64,000 nt of DNA from CAVUBL01 sp963837945 (lineage in GTDB: Bacteria; Acidobacteriota; Thermoanaerobaculia; Multivoradales; DATKCC01): the NCBI GenBank assembly GCA_963837945.1, contig CAWIQD010000004.1, positions 372,001 to 436,000 of the forward strand. Reading direction: 5' to 3'. The notes beneath the pieces were generated by a model that saw only the letters and a list, made by a program, of their open reading frames with translations, was not told the origin of the DNA and searched no databases. The position numbers and the translations under genes are program-made. Below, piece by piece: positions 36,820 through 44,384 of the stretch. Position 1 is the first letter of the stretch; every line of letters starts with the position of its first letter.

Positions 36820-37013
36820 CCCCACCCTCCCACCCCGGCCGACGACAGGAGCTCGGTCAGCAGGGTCGGGCGCTGCCGGCCCCGCCGGCCGCCGGCGGAG
36901 AGCCACGGCCCGCTTCATGTCGCCAGAGGACTCCGCTCCAACAGGCAAGACGCCGATTCCCCCCTCCCCTCCCCAGCGAAGGGGCCCAGCGCCCCGGAGT
37001 CCGGTCCTACGCA

Positions 37014-37079
37014 GGCCCGGGGGCCGCGTGGCTCTCCGCCGGCGCAGTCCGCCGCCGGAGAGCCACCGGCCCCCGGGCC
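37014..37079 (-). repeat. Long hairpin in the trpD-trpC gap, REP-like
   Basis: Arms of about 30 bases (37014-37044 and 37050-37079) pair with one mismatch and one bulged base around a 5-base loop CAGTC. A further partial copy of the arm sequence (CGGCGGAGAGCCAC) lies at about 36890-36905. No T-run follows, so it is not a standard terminator; it may be a mobile palindrome or an RNA-processing or stability element. Confidence 0.7.
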
Positions 37080-37111
37080 GTGTCCAGCACACCCCCGGTC
37101 CACCGGCCACC

Positions 37112-38140
37112 TCATCCCCCCTCCCCTCCCCTCCCAAACCCTCGCAACTCCTCCAGCTTCCCCATCCCCCACCCCTCCCGCAACACCTCCCTAGCCACCT
37201 CCACCCCCTCGTCCAAGCTCCCCGCCGCCCCCCCCACGTACACCGCCGCCCCCGCATTCAAGCGCACCACGTCCCCGAGCGCCTCCGTCTCGCCGCGCAA
37301 CACCCGCCCCATCGCCGCCGCGTTCTCCTCCGGCTCCCCGCCCGCGAGCGCCGCGAGCTCCGCCCGCTCGATCCCGAACCGCTCCGGCGTCACCTCGTAG
37401 ACCTCGACCTCGCCGCCTCGCACCTCGGCGACCCGCGTGGGGCCGGTCGTCGTGATCTCGTCCAGCCCGTCCGAGCCGTGCACCACCATGGCGTGCTCGC
37501 TTCCCAGCTCGGCCAGCACCCGGCCGATCGGCTCGACCAGCTCCGCGGCGTAGACCCCCATCACCTGCCGCCGGGCGCCCGCCGGGTTGGTGAGCGGCCC
37601 CAGGACGTTGAACACCGTCCGCACCCCGAGCGTCCGGCGCACCGGCATGACCTCGCGCATCGCGGGGTGGAGCAACGGCGCGAACAGAAAGGCGATCCCC
37701 ACCTCGTCGAGCGCCCGGCCGACGACCGCCGGCGGCGCCTCGATGTCGACCCCCAGCGCGGCGAGCACGTCGGCGCTCCCGGAGCGGCTGGAGACCGAGC
37801 GGTTGCCGTGCTTGGCGACCGGCACGCCGGCGGCGGCCGCCACCAGCGCGGCGGCGGTCGAGATGTTGAAGGTGCCGCGCCGGTCGCCGCCGGTGCCACA
37901 GGTGTCGACCACGCGCTCGCGGTGGTGCGGGATCCGCACCGAGCGCTCGCGCATCGCGGCGGCGGCCCCCGCGATCTCCGCCGGGCACTCCCCCTTCATG
38001 CGCAGAGCGACCAGCAGCGCCGCCTTCAGCGGGTCGGCGATCTCGCCGTCCATCAGGCGCCCGAAGAGCCCTTCCATCTCCTCGCGGGCGAGGTCCCGCC
38101 GCTCGAGGAGGCGGTTCAGGGCCTCGCGTGGATCGATCAC
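37112..38140 (-). CDS. trpD: Anthranilate phosphoribosyltransferase
   Basis: The 342-residue protein has the PRPP loop VDTCGTGGDRRGTFNIST, the anthranilate-binding KHGNRSVSSRSGSADVL and LGPLTNPAGARRQVMGVY, all intact. It joins anthranilate with PRPP. The GTG at 38140 overlaps the trpG stop (GTGA) and has GGGAGG upstream. The last residues are Gly/Arg-rich (GFGRGGEGG) because the gene end lies in a G-run of the coding strand. A gap of 292 bases with the hairpin separates it from trpCF. Confidence 0.97.
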   Translation of the reverse strand: MIDPREALNRLLERRDLAREEMEGLFGRLMDGEIADPLKAALLVALRMKGECPAEIAGAAAAMRERSVRIPHHRERVVDTCGTGGDRRGTFNISTAAALVAAAAGVPVAKHGNRSVSSRSGSADVLAALGVDIEAPPAVVGRALDEVGIAFLFAPLLHPAMREVMPVRRTLGVRTVFNVLGPLTNPAGARRQVMGVYAAELVEPIGRVLAELGSEHAMVVHGSDGLDEITTTGPTRVAEVRGGEVEVYEVTPERFGIERAELAALAGGEPEENAAAMGRVLRGETEALGDVVRLNAGAAVYVGGAAGSLDEGVEVAREVLREGWGMGKLEELRGFGRGGEGG

Positions 38141-38721
38141 GACGACCTCCCGCCCGCGCAGAGCTCGAGGAAGTTGCCGAGCAGGCGGGGCCCCGCCTCG
38201 GTGAGGATCGACTCGGGATGGAACTGCACTCCCCACCAGGGGAGCTCGGTGTGGCGCATCGCCATCAGCAGGCCCTCCTCGCTGCGGGCGGTCGGCACCA
38301 GCTCCGGCGGCAGGGTCTCCTCGGCGACCACCAGGCTGTGATAGCGAGTGGCCTCGAACGGGTCGGGCAGGCCGGCGAACAGACCGCGCGCGTCGTGGCC
38401 GACCCGCGAGGTCTTGCCGTGCATCAGCTCCGGCGCCCGCTCGATCCGCGCTCCGAACGCCGCGCCCAGGGCCTGGTGCCCGAGGCAGACGCCCAGGAGC
38501 GGCACCGCCGGACGGCGGGCGAGGAGCTCCAGGCAGAGCCCGGCGTCCTCCGGCCGTCCCGGGCCCGGCGACAGGACGATCCCCGCGGCGCCCCGCGCCA
38601 GGAGGTCGTCGACCGGCGCGGCGTCGTTCCGCACCACCTCGACCTCCGCCCCCTGCCCGGCCAGGATCTGAACCAGGTTGTAGGTGAAGGAGTCGTAGTT
38701 GTCGATGATCAGGAGTTTCAT
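38137..38721 (-). CDS. trpG: Anthranilate synthase glutamine amidotransferase component
   Basis: The 194-residue protein is a class I amidotransferase: LLIIDNYDSFTYNLVQ, oxyanion block LSPGPGRPEDAG, nucleophile Cys in GVCLGHQALG and the His-Glu pair in VQFHPES. It feeds ammonia to TrpE. It might also serve PabB, as in many bacteria with a single copy, but none is visible here. The ATG at 38721 follows a G-rich stretch. Its stop overlaps the trpD GTG. Confidence 0.95.
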   Translation of the reverse strand: MKLLIIDNYDSFTYNLVQILAGQGAEVEVVRNDAAPVDDLLARGAAGIVLSPGPGRPEDAGLCLELLARRPAVPLLGVCLGHQALGAAFGARIERAPELMHGKTSRVGHDARGLFAGLPDPFEATRYHSLVVAEETLPPELVPTARSEEGLLMAMRHTELPWWGVQFHPESILTEAGPRLLGNFLELCAGGRSS

Positions 38722-38798
38722 CGATCCCCCCCGCATCCCCTCGTTCCCCTTCCGTCGGACCCCGTCCCCGGTCGGCCGCGGCACCAAGCCCCTGAAGC

Positions 38799-38960
38799 GG
38801 CCGAGCTCTGCCTCGGCCGGGCGATCCCGGCGGCAGGCACCGAGCTACGCATCGGAGGCACCTCGCCCACCCTCACGCATCCCGGTCCTCGGGCCGAGCT
38901 CTGTCTCGGCCGGGCGATCCCTGCGGCAGGCACCGAGCTCCGCACCGGAGGCACTTCGCC
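38799..38960 (-). repeat. Two 69-bp direct repeats in the trpE-trpG gap
   Basis: Copies at 38799-38867 and 38892-38960 differ at 5 of 69 positions and start 93 bases apart. Each copy begins with a self-pairing GGCCGAG-CTCTGC-CTCGGCC type element (7-bp stem). No gene fits here. The repeats lie inside the operon transcript, so they could shape the message between trpE and trpG. Confidence 0.8.
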
Positions 38961-38977
38961 TCCCCTTGCCGCCGCCC

Positions 38978-40456
38978 TCACGATGCGATCTCCTCGGCGA
39001 GGGCGACGGCAGCGAGCATGCCGGCGGCCTTGCTCTCGGTCTCGCGCTGCTCGCGCTCGGGGTCCGAGTCCGCGACGATCCCGGCGCCGGCGGTGACCGA
39101 GGTCTCCTCCCCCTTCACCACCAGAGTGCGGATCGTGATGCAGGTGTCCACGTCGCCGGAGTACGAGAGGTACCCGACCGCCCCGCCGTACGGCCCGCGC
39201 GCCTCGGGCTCGAGCTCGTCGATGATCTCCATCGCGCGGATCTTGGGTGCTCCGGAGAGCGTGCCGGCCGGAAAACAGGCGAGCAGCGCGTCGAGCCCGG
39301 CCCGGGCGTCGTCGCGGCCGGCGGCGAGCCGTCCCTCGACGCTCGAGACCAGATGCATGACGTGACTGTAGCGCTCGATCTCCATGAAGCTCGCGACCTG
39401 GACGCTCCCCGCCTCGGCCACCCGCCCCAGGTCGTTTCTCCCCAGGTCGACCAGCATCACGTGCTCGGCCCGCTCCTTGGGGTCGGCGAGAAGCTCCGCC
39501 GCCAGGCGCCGGTCGCCCGCCGGATCGGCGCCCCGCGGCCGGGTGCCGGCGATCGGCCGGGTCTCGATCCGGCGGCCGGACTTGCGCACGAGCATCTCCG
39601 GCGAGGCCCCGGCGAGGGCCACCTCCGGCGTCTCGAAGAGCACCATGTAAGGACTCGGGTTGATCACCCGGAGCGCCCGGTAGAGAGCGAGCGGATCGAC
39701 CCGGCGCCCGATCCGGAAGCGCCGGGCGAGGACCGCCTGGAAGATGTCGCCGGCGGCGATGTGCTCCTTCACCCGGCGAACCGCGCGCTGGAACGCCGGC
39801 CCCTCGAGGCTCGCCGCCGCGGCCACCGGTGCGCCGGGCCGGCCAGCGGGGATCGCCACCACTCGGCCGAACGGCGGCCCGGACGGATCCTCGAGGGCCG
39901 CCGCCGTCCGCGCGAGCTCCTGCTCGGCGCCCGCCGCGTCGATCTCCCCTTCGATCTCGTTGGCGACCAGGCGCACCCGCTGGTGCGCGTGATCGAAGAC
40001 CGCCACCGTGTCGAAGCGCCCGAGCAGGGCCACCGGCAGGCCGAACGGGTCGGGAGGCCGGCCCGGCAGGCGCTCGACGAGGCGCACCGCGTCGTAGCCG
40101 AAGAAGCCCACGAAGCCGCCGGTGAAGGGCACCGAGCCGGCCGAGCCGATGGCGGCGGGCTCCGAACGGATCGCGCCCACCACCCGGCGGAGAGCTTCGA
40201 GCGGCGGCCCCGGAAGGTCCTCGCGACGCCCGCCCCGCTCGCGCTCCAGGCGGTCGGGCCACAGACGGTAGAGCTCGCGCGGCGCGGCACCCAGGAAGCT
40301 GAAGCGCGAGACCTGCTCGCCGCCGGTCACGCTCTCGAAGAGGAACCGCACCGGCGAGAGAGCCGAGAGCCGCCGGTACACCTCGAGCGGCGTCAGGCTG
40401 TCCGCCAGGTACTCGCGCACGTGCGGCACGGCCCGGCGCGGCGCCGGTGCGCTCAT
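38978..40456 (-). CDS. trpE: Anthranilate synthase component I
   Basis: The 492-residue protein has the chorismate-binding domain in full: IAAGDIFQAVLARRF, RPIAGTRPRG, VDLGRNDLGRV, FPAGTLSGAPKIRAME and the final GAGIVADSDPEREQRE. It makes anthranilate from chorismate with TrpG. The N-terminal domain includes LESVTGGEQ-like text (FESVTGGEQVSRFSFLG), the feedback-inhibition region. The ATG at 40456 is preceded by a G/A-rich stretch. It is the first enzyme gene of the operon, behind the trpL leader. PabB is a possible alternative name, but the operon position settles trpE. Confidence 0.96.
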   Translation of the reverse strand: MSAPAPRRAVPHVREYLADSLTPLEVYRRLSALSPVRFLFESVTGGEQVSRFSFLGAAPRELYRLWPDRLERERGGRREDLPGPPLEALRRVVGAIRSEPAAIGSAGSVPFTGGFVGFFGYDAVRLVERLPGRPPDPFGLPVALLGRFDTVAVFDHAHQRVRLVANEIEGEIDAAGAEQELARTAAALEDPSGPPFGRVVAIPAGRPGAPVAAAASLEGPAFQRAVRRVKEHIAAGDIFQAVLARRFRIGRRVDPLALYRALRVINPSPYMVLFETPEVALAGASPEMLVRKSGRRIETRPIAGTRPRGADPAGDRRLAAELLADPKERAEHVMLVDLGRNDLGRVAEAGSVQVASFMEIERYSHVMHLVSSVEGRLAAGRDDARAGLDALLACFPAGTLSGAPKIRAMEIIDELEPEARGPYGGAVGYLSYSGDVDTCITIRTLVVKGEETSVTAGAGIVADSDPEREQRETESKAAGMLAAVALAEEIAS

Positions 40457-40504
40457 TCCGCCGCCCTCGCCAGACCGCCGTTCCCGTAGGGTTCTGTCGC
40501 CTGC

Positions 40505-40603
40505 AACGAAACACCTCCTCGCCGGTCTGCCCGGAAGGAGGTCTCGGATCGCGCGCGAAGCCGCGGAGCTCTCGTCCTCACCCCGGGGCGCCGGCCGCCG
40601 GGG
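40505..40603 (-). promoter_or_regulatory. Probable trp attenuator hairpins
   Basis: After the trpL stop, the minus-strand RNA can form a GC hairpin (CCCCGG with CCGGGG, 40603-40581) and, further on, ACCTCCT (40542-40536) pairing with AGGAGGT (40519-40513) around an inner CCGG/CCGG stem. This is followed by GTTTCGTT, a weak U tract. This fits a terminator in an attenuation control region, but the competing antiterminator pairings were not computed. Confidence 0.5.
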
Positions 40604-40615
40604 CAATCCACCCGG

Positions 40616-40702
40616 CTACAAGCTCCCTCGGTGATGATTGCACGACCGCCACCAACACCCCCTGGTGGCGCGCGACGAAGCGATCTGGACTCGGCTGTCC
40701 AT
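40616..40702 (-). CDS. trpL: trp operon leader peptide
   Basis: A 28-codon reading frame begins with ATG at 40702, about 17 bases after the expected transcription start, with GAGGG at good distance. It begins MDSRVQIASS and has tandem Trp codons at positions 17-18 (bases 40654-40649, context GCWWRS), then stops with TAG at 40618. Two adjacent Trp codons in a short leader directly before trpE are the hallmark of ribosome-mediated attenuation: when charged tRNA-Trp is scarce, the ribosome stalls there and the terminator does not form. It is too short for usual gene finders. Confidence 0.8.
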   Translation of the reverse strand: MDSRVQIASSRATRGCWWRSCNHHRGSL

Positions 40703-40725
40703 CGAAGTGCCCTCAGCGGCAACAG

Positions 40726-40754
40726 AGTATCCGAAGGACCACTCTGCCTGTCAA
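40726..40754 (-). promoter_or_regulatory. Sigma-70 promoter of the trp operon
   Basis: Read on the minus strand: TTGACA (40754-40749), a 17-base spacer, then GATACT (40731-40726). The start near 40719 leads directly into trpL. The GC-poor island begins just upstream of this promoter. Confidence 0.75.
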
Positions 40755-40848
40755 GCTAGTACCGACTCCGCGAACGCTTGGGCTCCGCCTCCCAAAGGGG
40801 ATGCTCCTCGCGTACTCGCAATACCAAACCTTCCTAAGGACTACAGCC

Positions 40849-42630
40849 ATGGGCTCAACCGAGAAAGATCGCTTGCACTTTGTTCTCCGCCGTCTTGCCG
40901 CCCGAATGATCACGGCCCGGGACCAGCTCTACCCGACGGCGCGAGACCGGAGATCGAAACGGAGGACTGAGCCCCCTGGAGTTGTGGTCGTCATCGGAGC
41001 TGGATGTTCCATGCAGTATGGGCTACCAAGCTTCACCGAGCTTCTCGGCTATGCCTATGATGATCTCGGCGTGGACCCTTCTCGGGACCCCCGTTGGGAA
41101 TTGGACTCACTTCGAGACAGGCTGGATGCCCACTGGCGAGTTCTCAAGCCCTCGGAACTGAGACCCCTCCTTCGCAAGTATCTTCAACGGATTGAAGGAA
41201 GCAACTGCACTGGCTACCTCCGCTTGGCTTGCCTCGCTCGCAAGGGTTACATCAAGGCAATTGTCAATATGAACTTCGATCGCTTGCTCCACGAGGCCTT
41301 TGCCGCGATCTCGAACAGCGATGGCAGAACTGCACGCGGAATACGAACCTTCCGGCTAGACGATCACCTCCGGCAAGACAACGCGAGCCGTCTCGACTTC
41401 TTTCGCAAACACGTGCCCCTATTCCTCCCCCACGGAACCTTAAAAGAGGGGGCAGGAGTTCCTATCCTCGACCTCGCTGGTAGCGACCTGTTCGACACCC
41501 AGGAAGAGACCAAGGCGGCCGAGGATCTCTTCCGCAACAACGACATCGTCTTTCTCGGGTACCGCGGGAGCGACGCCAAAATCGCAGCAGCCCTCACGCC
41601 CGACAAGGTACCCTCGGATCGGAACGAGGTGCCAGAACAAAACTATAACAAGATCTACGTTCTCAACGTTGACCCCCCCGATCCTCGCTTGCTCCGCATC
41701 ATGATCGATCGCCGCTCAACTGAGCTTGGGGTCACAGGGAACACGGCAGCCTTTGAAAATGTCATGGAAGAGCTCGACCATGCCATACGTGATCTCCACC
41801 AGATTGATCCGCGATCGTGGACAGAGGCTGACTTAGCCGCTGCTTGCTCGCCCACATTGCAGAGCACGGAAAGCGCTAGAGCCCTCCCAACCAATTCTCG
41901 CCATTTCACCCGCACCGATACACTCGCCCTCGACAGATGCCGGGACCTCGCCATTCACCTTCGGGCCTCGATGAGTATCGCAGAGGGCGGTCACATAAGT
42001 ATCGAGGACCACGCCAAGACCATCTTCGACATGTCTCTAGAAATTGCCCGTTGTGCAGGAATTGGCCTGACGACTCCGGAGAAGTACCTCCTGTACTGCG
42101 CAGCCTATCTCCACGACCTTGGCTACTTTTGGGCCCATAGTGGTGCTCACAAGTATGAGAAGGCCGGATGGCATCTCCTCTCCACTCATGGGGAGGATAC
42201 GGCCAAACTCTTGGTCAGGCACTTCTCCGAATCGGAAGCCAAGCTCAGAGAGGCAGCACACTTCGCCGCTAACGAACCTACGGGCCAAGAGCAGGCCGAG
42301 TCTGACTCCATCTTTCCAGAGTCCTTTGAGGCCGAAAGGAACGCTCTCCGCGACACGCTGATCGTCCTTTGCTACTTACACAGCGAGACGGCGACCTCGA
42401 GGTGGCCGAGTTCCTTCGAGCTCGAGGGTGAGTTGATCCAACCACGAACGACATTCTTGGTGCAGGTTGATGCCTTTCAAATCGAAGTGCGACCGCCATT
42501 GATACACGCTCTCTTCAGCACGGCCGAGGAACTGGCCCACGGCCATCCATTTCGTCCATCGCCCCACCCGCTGGAGTTTCAGTCGGCGCAGCAGGTTGAG
42601 CCGAGGACCCCGTTCTCGATGTCTACCTGA
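40849..42630 (+). CDS. SIR2-like NADase domain fused to an HD phosphohydrolase-type domain
   Basis: The 593-residue protein starts at the ATG at 40849 (AAGGA 8 bases upstream). Residues 44-310 form a SIR2-family Rossmann fold: VVVVIGAGCSMQYGLPSF (glycine loop 50-54), the Asn-Asp pair in NMNFDRLL (142-144) and the catalytic-type His195 in FLPHGTL, then GYRGSDAKI. All key NAD-hydrolysis residues are present. From about 375 an HD domain follows: His388 in EDHAKTIF, the HD pair 422-423 in AYLHDLGYFW and His434. SIR2 domains in phage-defence systems deplete NAD. The HD part recalls conflict-system HD domains and could hydrolyse or sense a nucleotide. Base and codon use differ sharply from the neighbours. 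Confidence 0.8.
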   Translation: MGSTEKDRLHFVLRRLAARMITARDQLYPTARDRRSKRRTEPPGVVVVIGAGCSMQYGLPSFTELLGYAYDDLGVDPSRDPRWELDSLRDRLDAHWRVLKPSELRPLLRKYLQRIEGSNCTGYLRLACLARKGYIKAIVNMNFDRLLHEAFAAISNSDGRTARGIRTFRLDDHLRQDNASRLDFFRKHVPLFLPHGTLKEGAGVPILDLAGSDLFDTQEETKAAEDLFRNNDIVFLGYRGSDAKIAAALTPDKVPSDRNEVPEQNYNKIYVLNVDPPDPRLLRIMIDRRSTELGVTGNTAAFENVMEELDHAIRDLHQIDPRSWTEADLAAACSPTLQSTESARALPTNSRHFTRTDTLALDRCRDLAIHLRASMSIAEGGHISIEDHAKTIFDMSLEIARCAGIGLTTPEKYLLYCAAYLHDLGYFWAHSGAHKYEKAGWHLLSTHGEDTAKLLVRHFSESEAKLREAAHFAANEPTGQEQAESDSIFPESFEAERNALRDTLIVLCYLHSETATSRWPSSFELEGELIQPRTTFLVQVDAFQIEVRPPLIHALFSTAEELAHGHPFRPSPHPLEFQSAQQVEPRTPFSMST

Positions 42631-42647
42631 GACAGAAGACGGAGCTG

Positions 42648-44369
42648 GTGAAGTTCGCGCTGAGGCCTGGAGCGGTCGTAGCCTGCCCGGGCTCGCAGGA
42701 GGGGAATCCAACCTTTCAAAAGACTCGACGCTTTCTTCTGACTTTGGCACAGGCCGCGGTTCAACAGTTGAACACGCTCAAGGAACCGCTTGGCTGGAAA
42801 TTCGAGTTCCAGTCTAAGGATAGCTCGCCTTCCCTGGGGAAGAGGCTGGAGCCGCTGGTTGCCCAGTTGCTGGCAGAGGCCCTCGACGAGCAGTTGGATG
42901 CTCGCCTAGGTCGGCTGATTGCCGAGACAGAGGATGATCCATCACAGGCTGTGAGCTTGGTCCCCAGCGTACTGGATCTCCTGGCAATCTACACCGATAC
43001 TGCCTATAGGACTTGCCCACCAGAGGAAGAACGGATCCGAGAACGAGATAAACTCTCGATGGATTTAATGCGTTCATCCGATGGCTTGACAAGAGCCCGA
43101 ACGCTCTTGGAGAGTGAGCGCTACAAGTACGATTCAGATCGGCACTTGATCTATCAATACATGCGGAGTAGATATTGGCTAGATAGGTCCCCGACTGACC
43201 TTGAGAGAGCATTTCTCTACAGCTTCGACAACATCTACCGACCTGCTTGGCGATTCTGTGCAGACAAGTGGCTGTACGGCGTCGATGCCTTGGTGATGGC
43301 TCGAGCGGCACTCGACTTTGGCTCCAGTCGCTTCCGGGACGAGGTGACTGCCGGGCTTGGCAACCTACTAAAAGACAAGATTACCTGCTGCTTGAGCGAC
43401 GACCCCCGACTGGAGCTCTGGCGATCGGAGGATCCCGGACAGACCAGGTGGAGCAGGGTAGAAGCCTGGGCGTTTGGACACGACGGGTGTACGGTCTGCT
43501 CTAGCCGCCTTCTGTACATCCTGGCGGCCGCGCGACGGCTCCTGCCCGCTCCTATGCGGACAAGCTTCGGCGATGGCGACCAGGGACTGTCTGGAATGAC
43601 CGCAGCGATCCTGCGCTACTTTTTGCGGAGGCGCGCGAACGACGACGCCTGGTGGGGCATAGAAGAGGGCCAACGACTCGCCGAGAAGGATCGCGAGACG
43701 GAGGCGACTCTTCGATCCGCTGATTACGTCGCATGGGCTGTAAAGGCTGTTGCACAAGTTCTCGCAATCGACGCTGAGCTTTCTAGTGCCACAAAGGGCG
43801 AGACGAAATGGATTACTGACGAGCTGGACCTGAAAAGAGACGAGGTGATCAAGCTCTTTCGGCGACTCCTGGCGCTCCTTGGAAGCTCAGAGGAGTGCGA
43901 GCTGCTCGGCGACAGAACCGAGGAGCCTCATTCATATATTTTGGGTCATGTCGCGAACACCTACCTCTTCATCAACGACCTCGACGAGAAGCTGCGGTTG
44001 GAAATCCTACCGCCGGGGCATGATTGGAGCATGGAGATCGTAAAGCTACTGCGATATCTCGATAAATTTAGTAATGCTGCCCAGCTCAGCCAATTTTTTC
44101 TGTGGCCGGCAGAGATCTTCCTCGCAACTCTTGAAACGAGCCAGGACGCTGATAGGGCGCTCGTAGACAAACTTGAGCGATGCCTGAAGAGCCGTGTGTG
44201 GATCAAGAGTGGCGAGGGGCGCGGATCATGGGGATACAATATCGAGAATACTCAGCGAATCGTCTTCTCCTTGAACACGTTCTGGAAGCTGGCCTTGAGG
44301 GAGCGCGAACGGTTTGAGCCACTCTTTAGAAGCCGAAAGTGGGGTAGCTTGATGGTGAGTGGGGTTTGA
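42648..44369 (+). CDS. Unknown 573-residue protein downstream of SIR2-HD
   Basis: I recognise no domain in this mostly helical, charged protein. It has several amphipathic helices (DDPSQAVSLVPSVLDLLAIY), a CxxC pair in HDGCTVCSSRLLYILAAA and aromatic-rich segments (SYILGHVANTYLFINDLDEK). It shares the GC-poor composition of the SIR2-HD gene. The GTG at 42648 has GGAG only 3 bases upstream, a poor start. The same frame is open back to 42600, beyond the stop of the upstream gene at 42630, and reads protein-like there (VLDVYLRQKTELVKF). So it may be the C-terminal part of one SIR2-HD polypeptide broken by a single-base loss, or a coupled partner. A sensor or regulator of the NADase would fit either way. 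Confidence 0.6.
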   Translation: MKFALRPGAVVACPGSQEGNPTFQKTRRFLLTLAQAAVQQLNTLKEPLGWKFEFQSKDSSPSLGKRLEPLVAQLLAEALDEQLDARLGRLIAETEDDPSQAVSLVPSVLDLLAIYTDTAYRTCPPEEERIRERDKLSMDLMRSSDGLTRARTLLESERYKYDSDRHLIYQYMRSRYWLDRSPTDLERAFLYSFDNIYRPAWRFCADKWLYGVDALVMARAALDFGSSRFRDEVTAGLGNLLKDKITCCLSDDPRLELWRSEDPGQTRWSRVEAWAFGHDGCTVCSSRLLYILAAARRLLPAPMRTSFGDGDQGLSGMTAAILRYFLRRRANDDAWWGIEEGQRLAEKDRETEATLRSADYVAWAVKAVAQVLAIDAELSSATKGETKWITDELDLKRDEVIKLFRRLLALLGSSEECELLGDRTEEPHSYILGHVANTYLFINDLDEKLRLEILPPGHDWSMEIVKLLRYLDKFSNAAQLSQFFLWPAEIFLATLETSQDADRALVDKLERCLKSRVWIKSGEGRGSWGYNIENTQRIVFSLNTFWKLALRERERFEPLFRSRKWGSLMVSGV

Positions 44370-44384
44370 TGGGTGCTGTCGGCT

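Larger units (their letters stand above)
40755..44375. mobile_element. GC-poor genomic island with the SIR2-HD locus
   Basis: By eye the base composition drops from well over 70% GC to about 50-60% between roughly 40.76 and 44.37 kb, and codon choice changes with it (many A/T-ending codons). Both flanks return to the local pattern at once. The insert lies between the trp promoter and the 3' end of a methyltransferase gene and leaves both intact. I see no integrase, transposase, tRNA attachment site or terminal repeat, so the mode of entry is unknown. Confidence 0.7.

Noticed and set aside
40801..40848. ATG at 40801 as start of the SIR2-HD gene
   Set aside because: The purine run lies directly against the ATG with no spacing, and the ATG at 40849 has AAGGA at a good distance and keeps the whole SIR2 domain.
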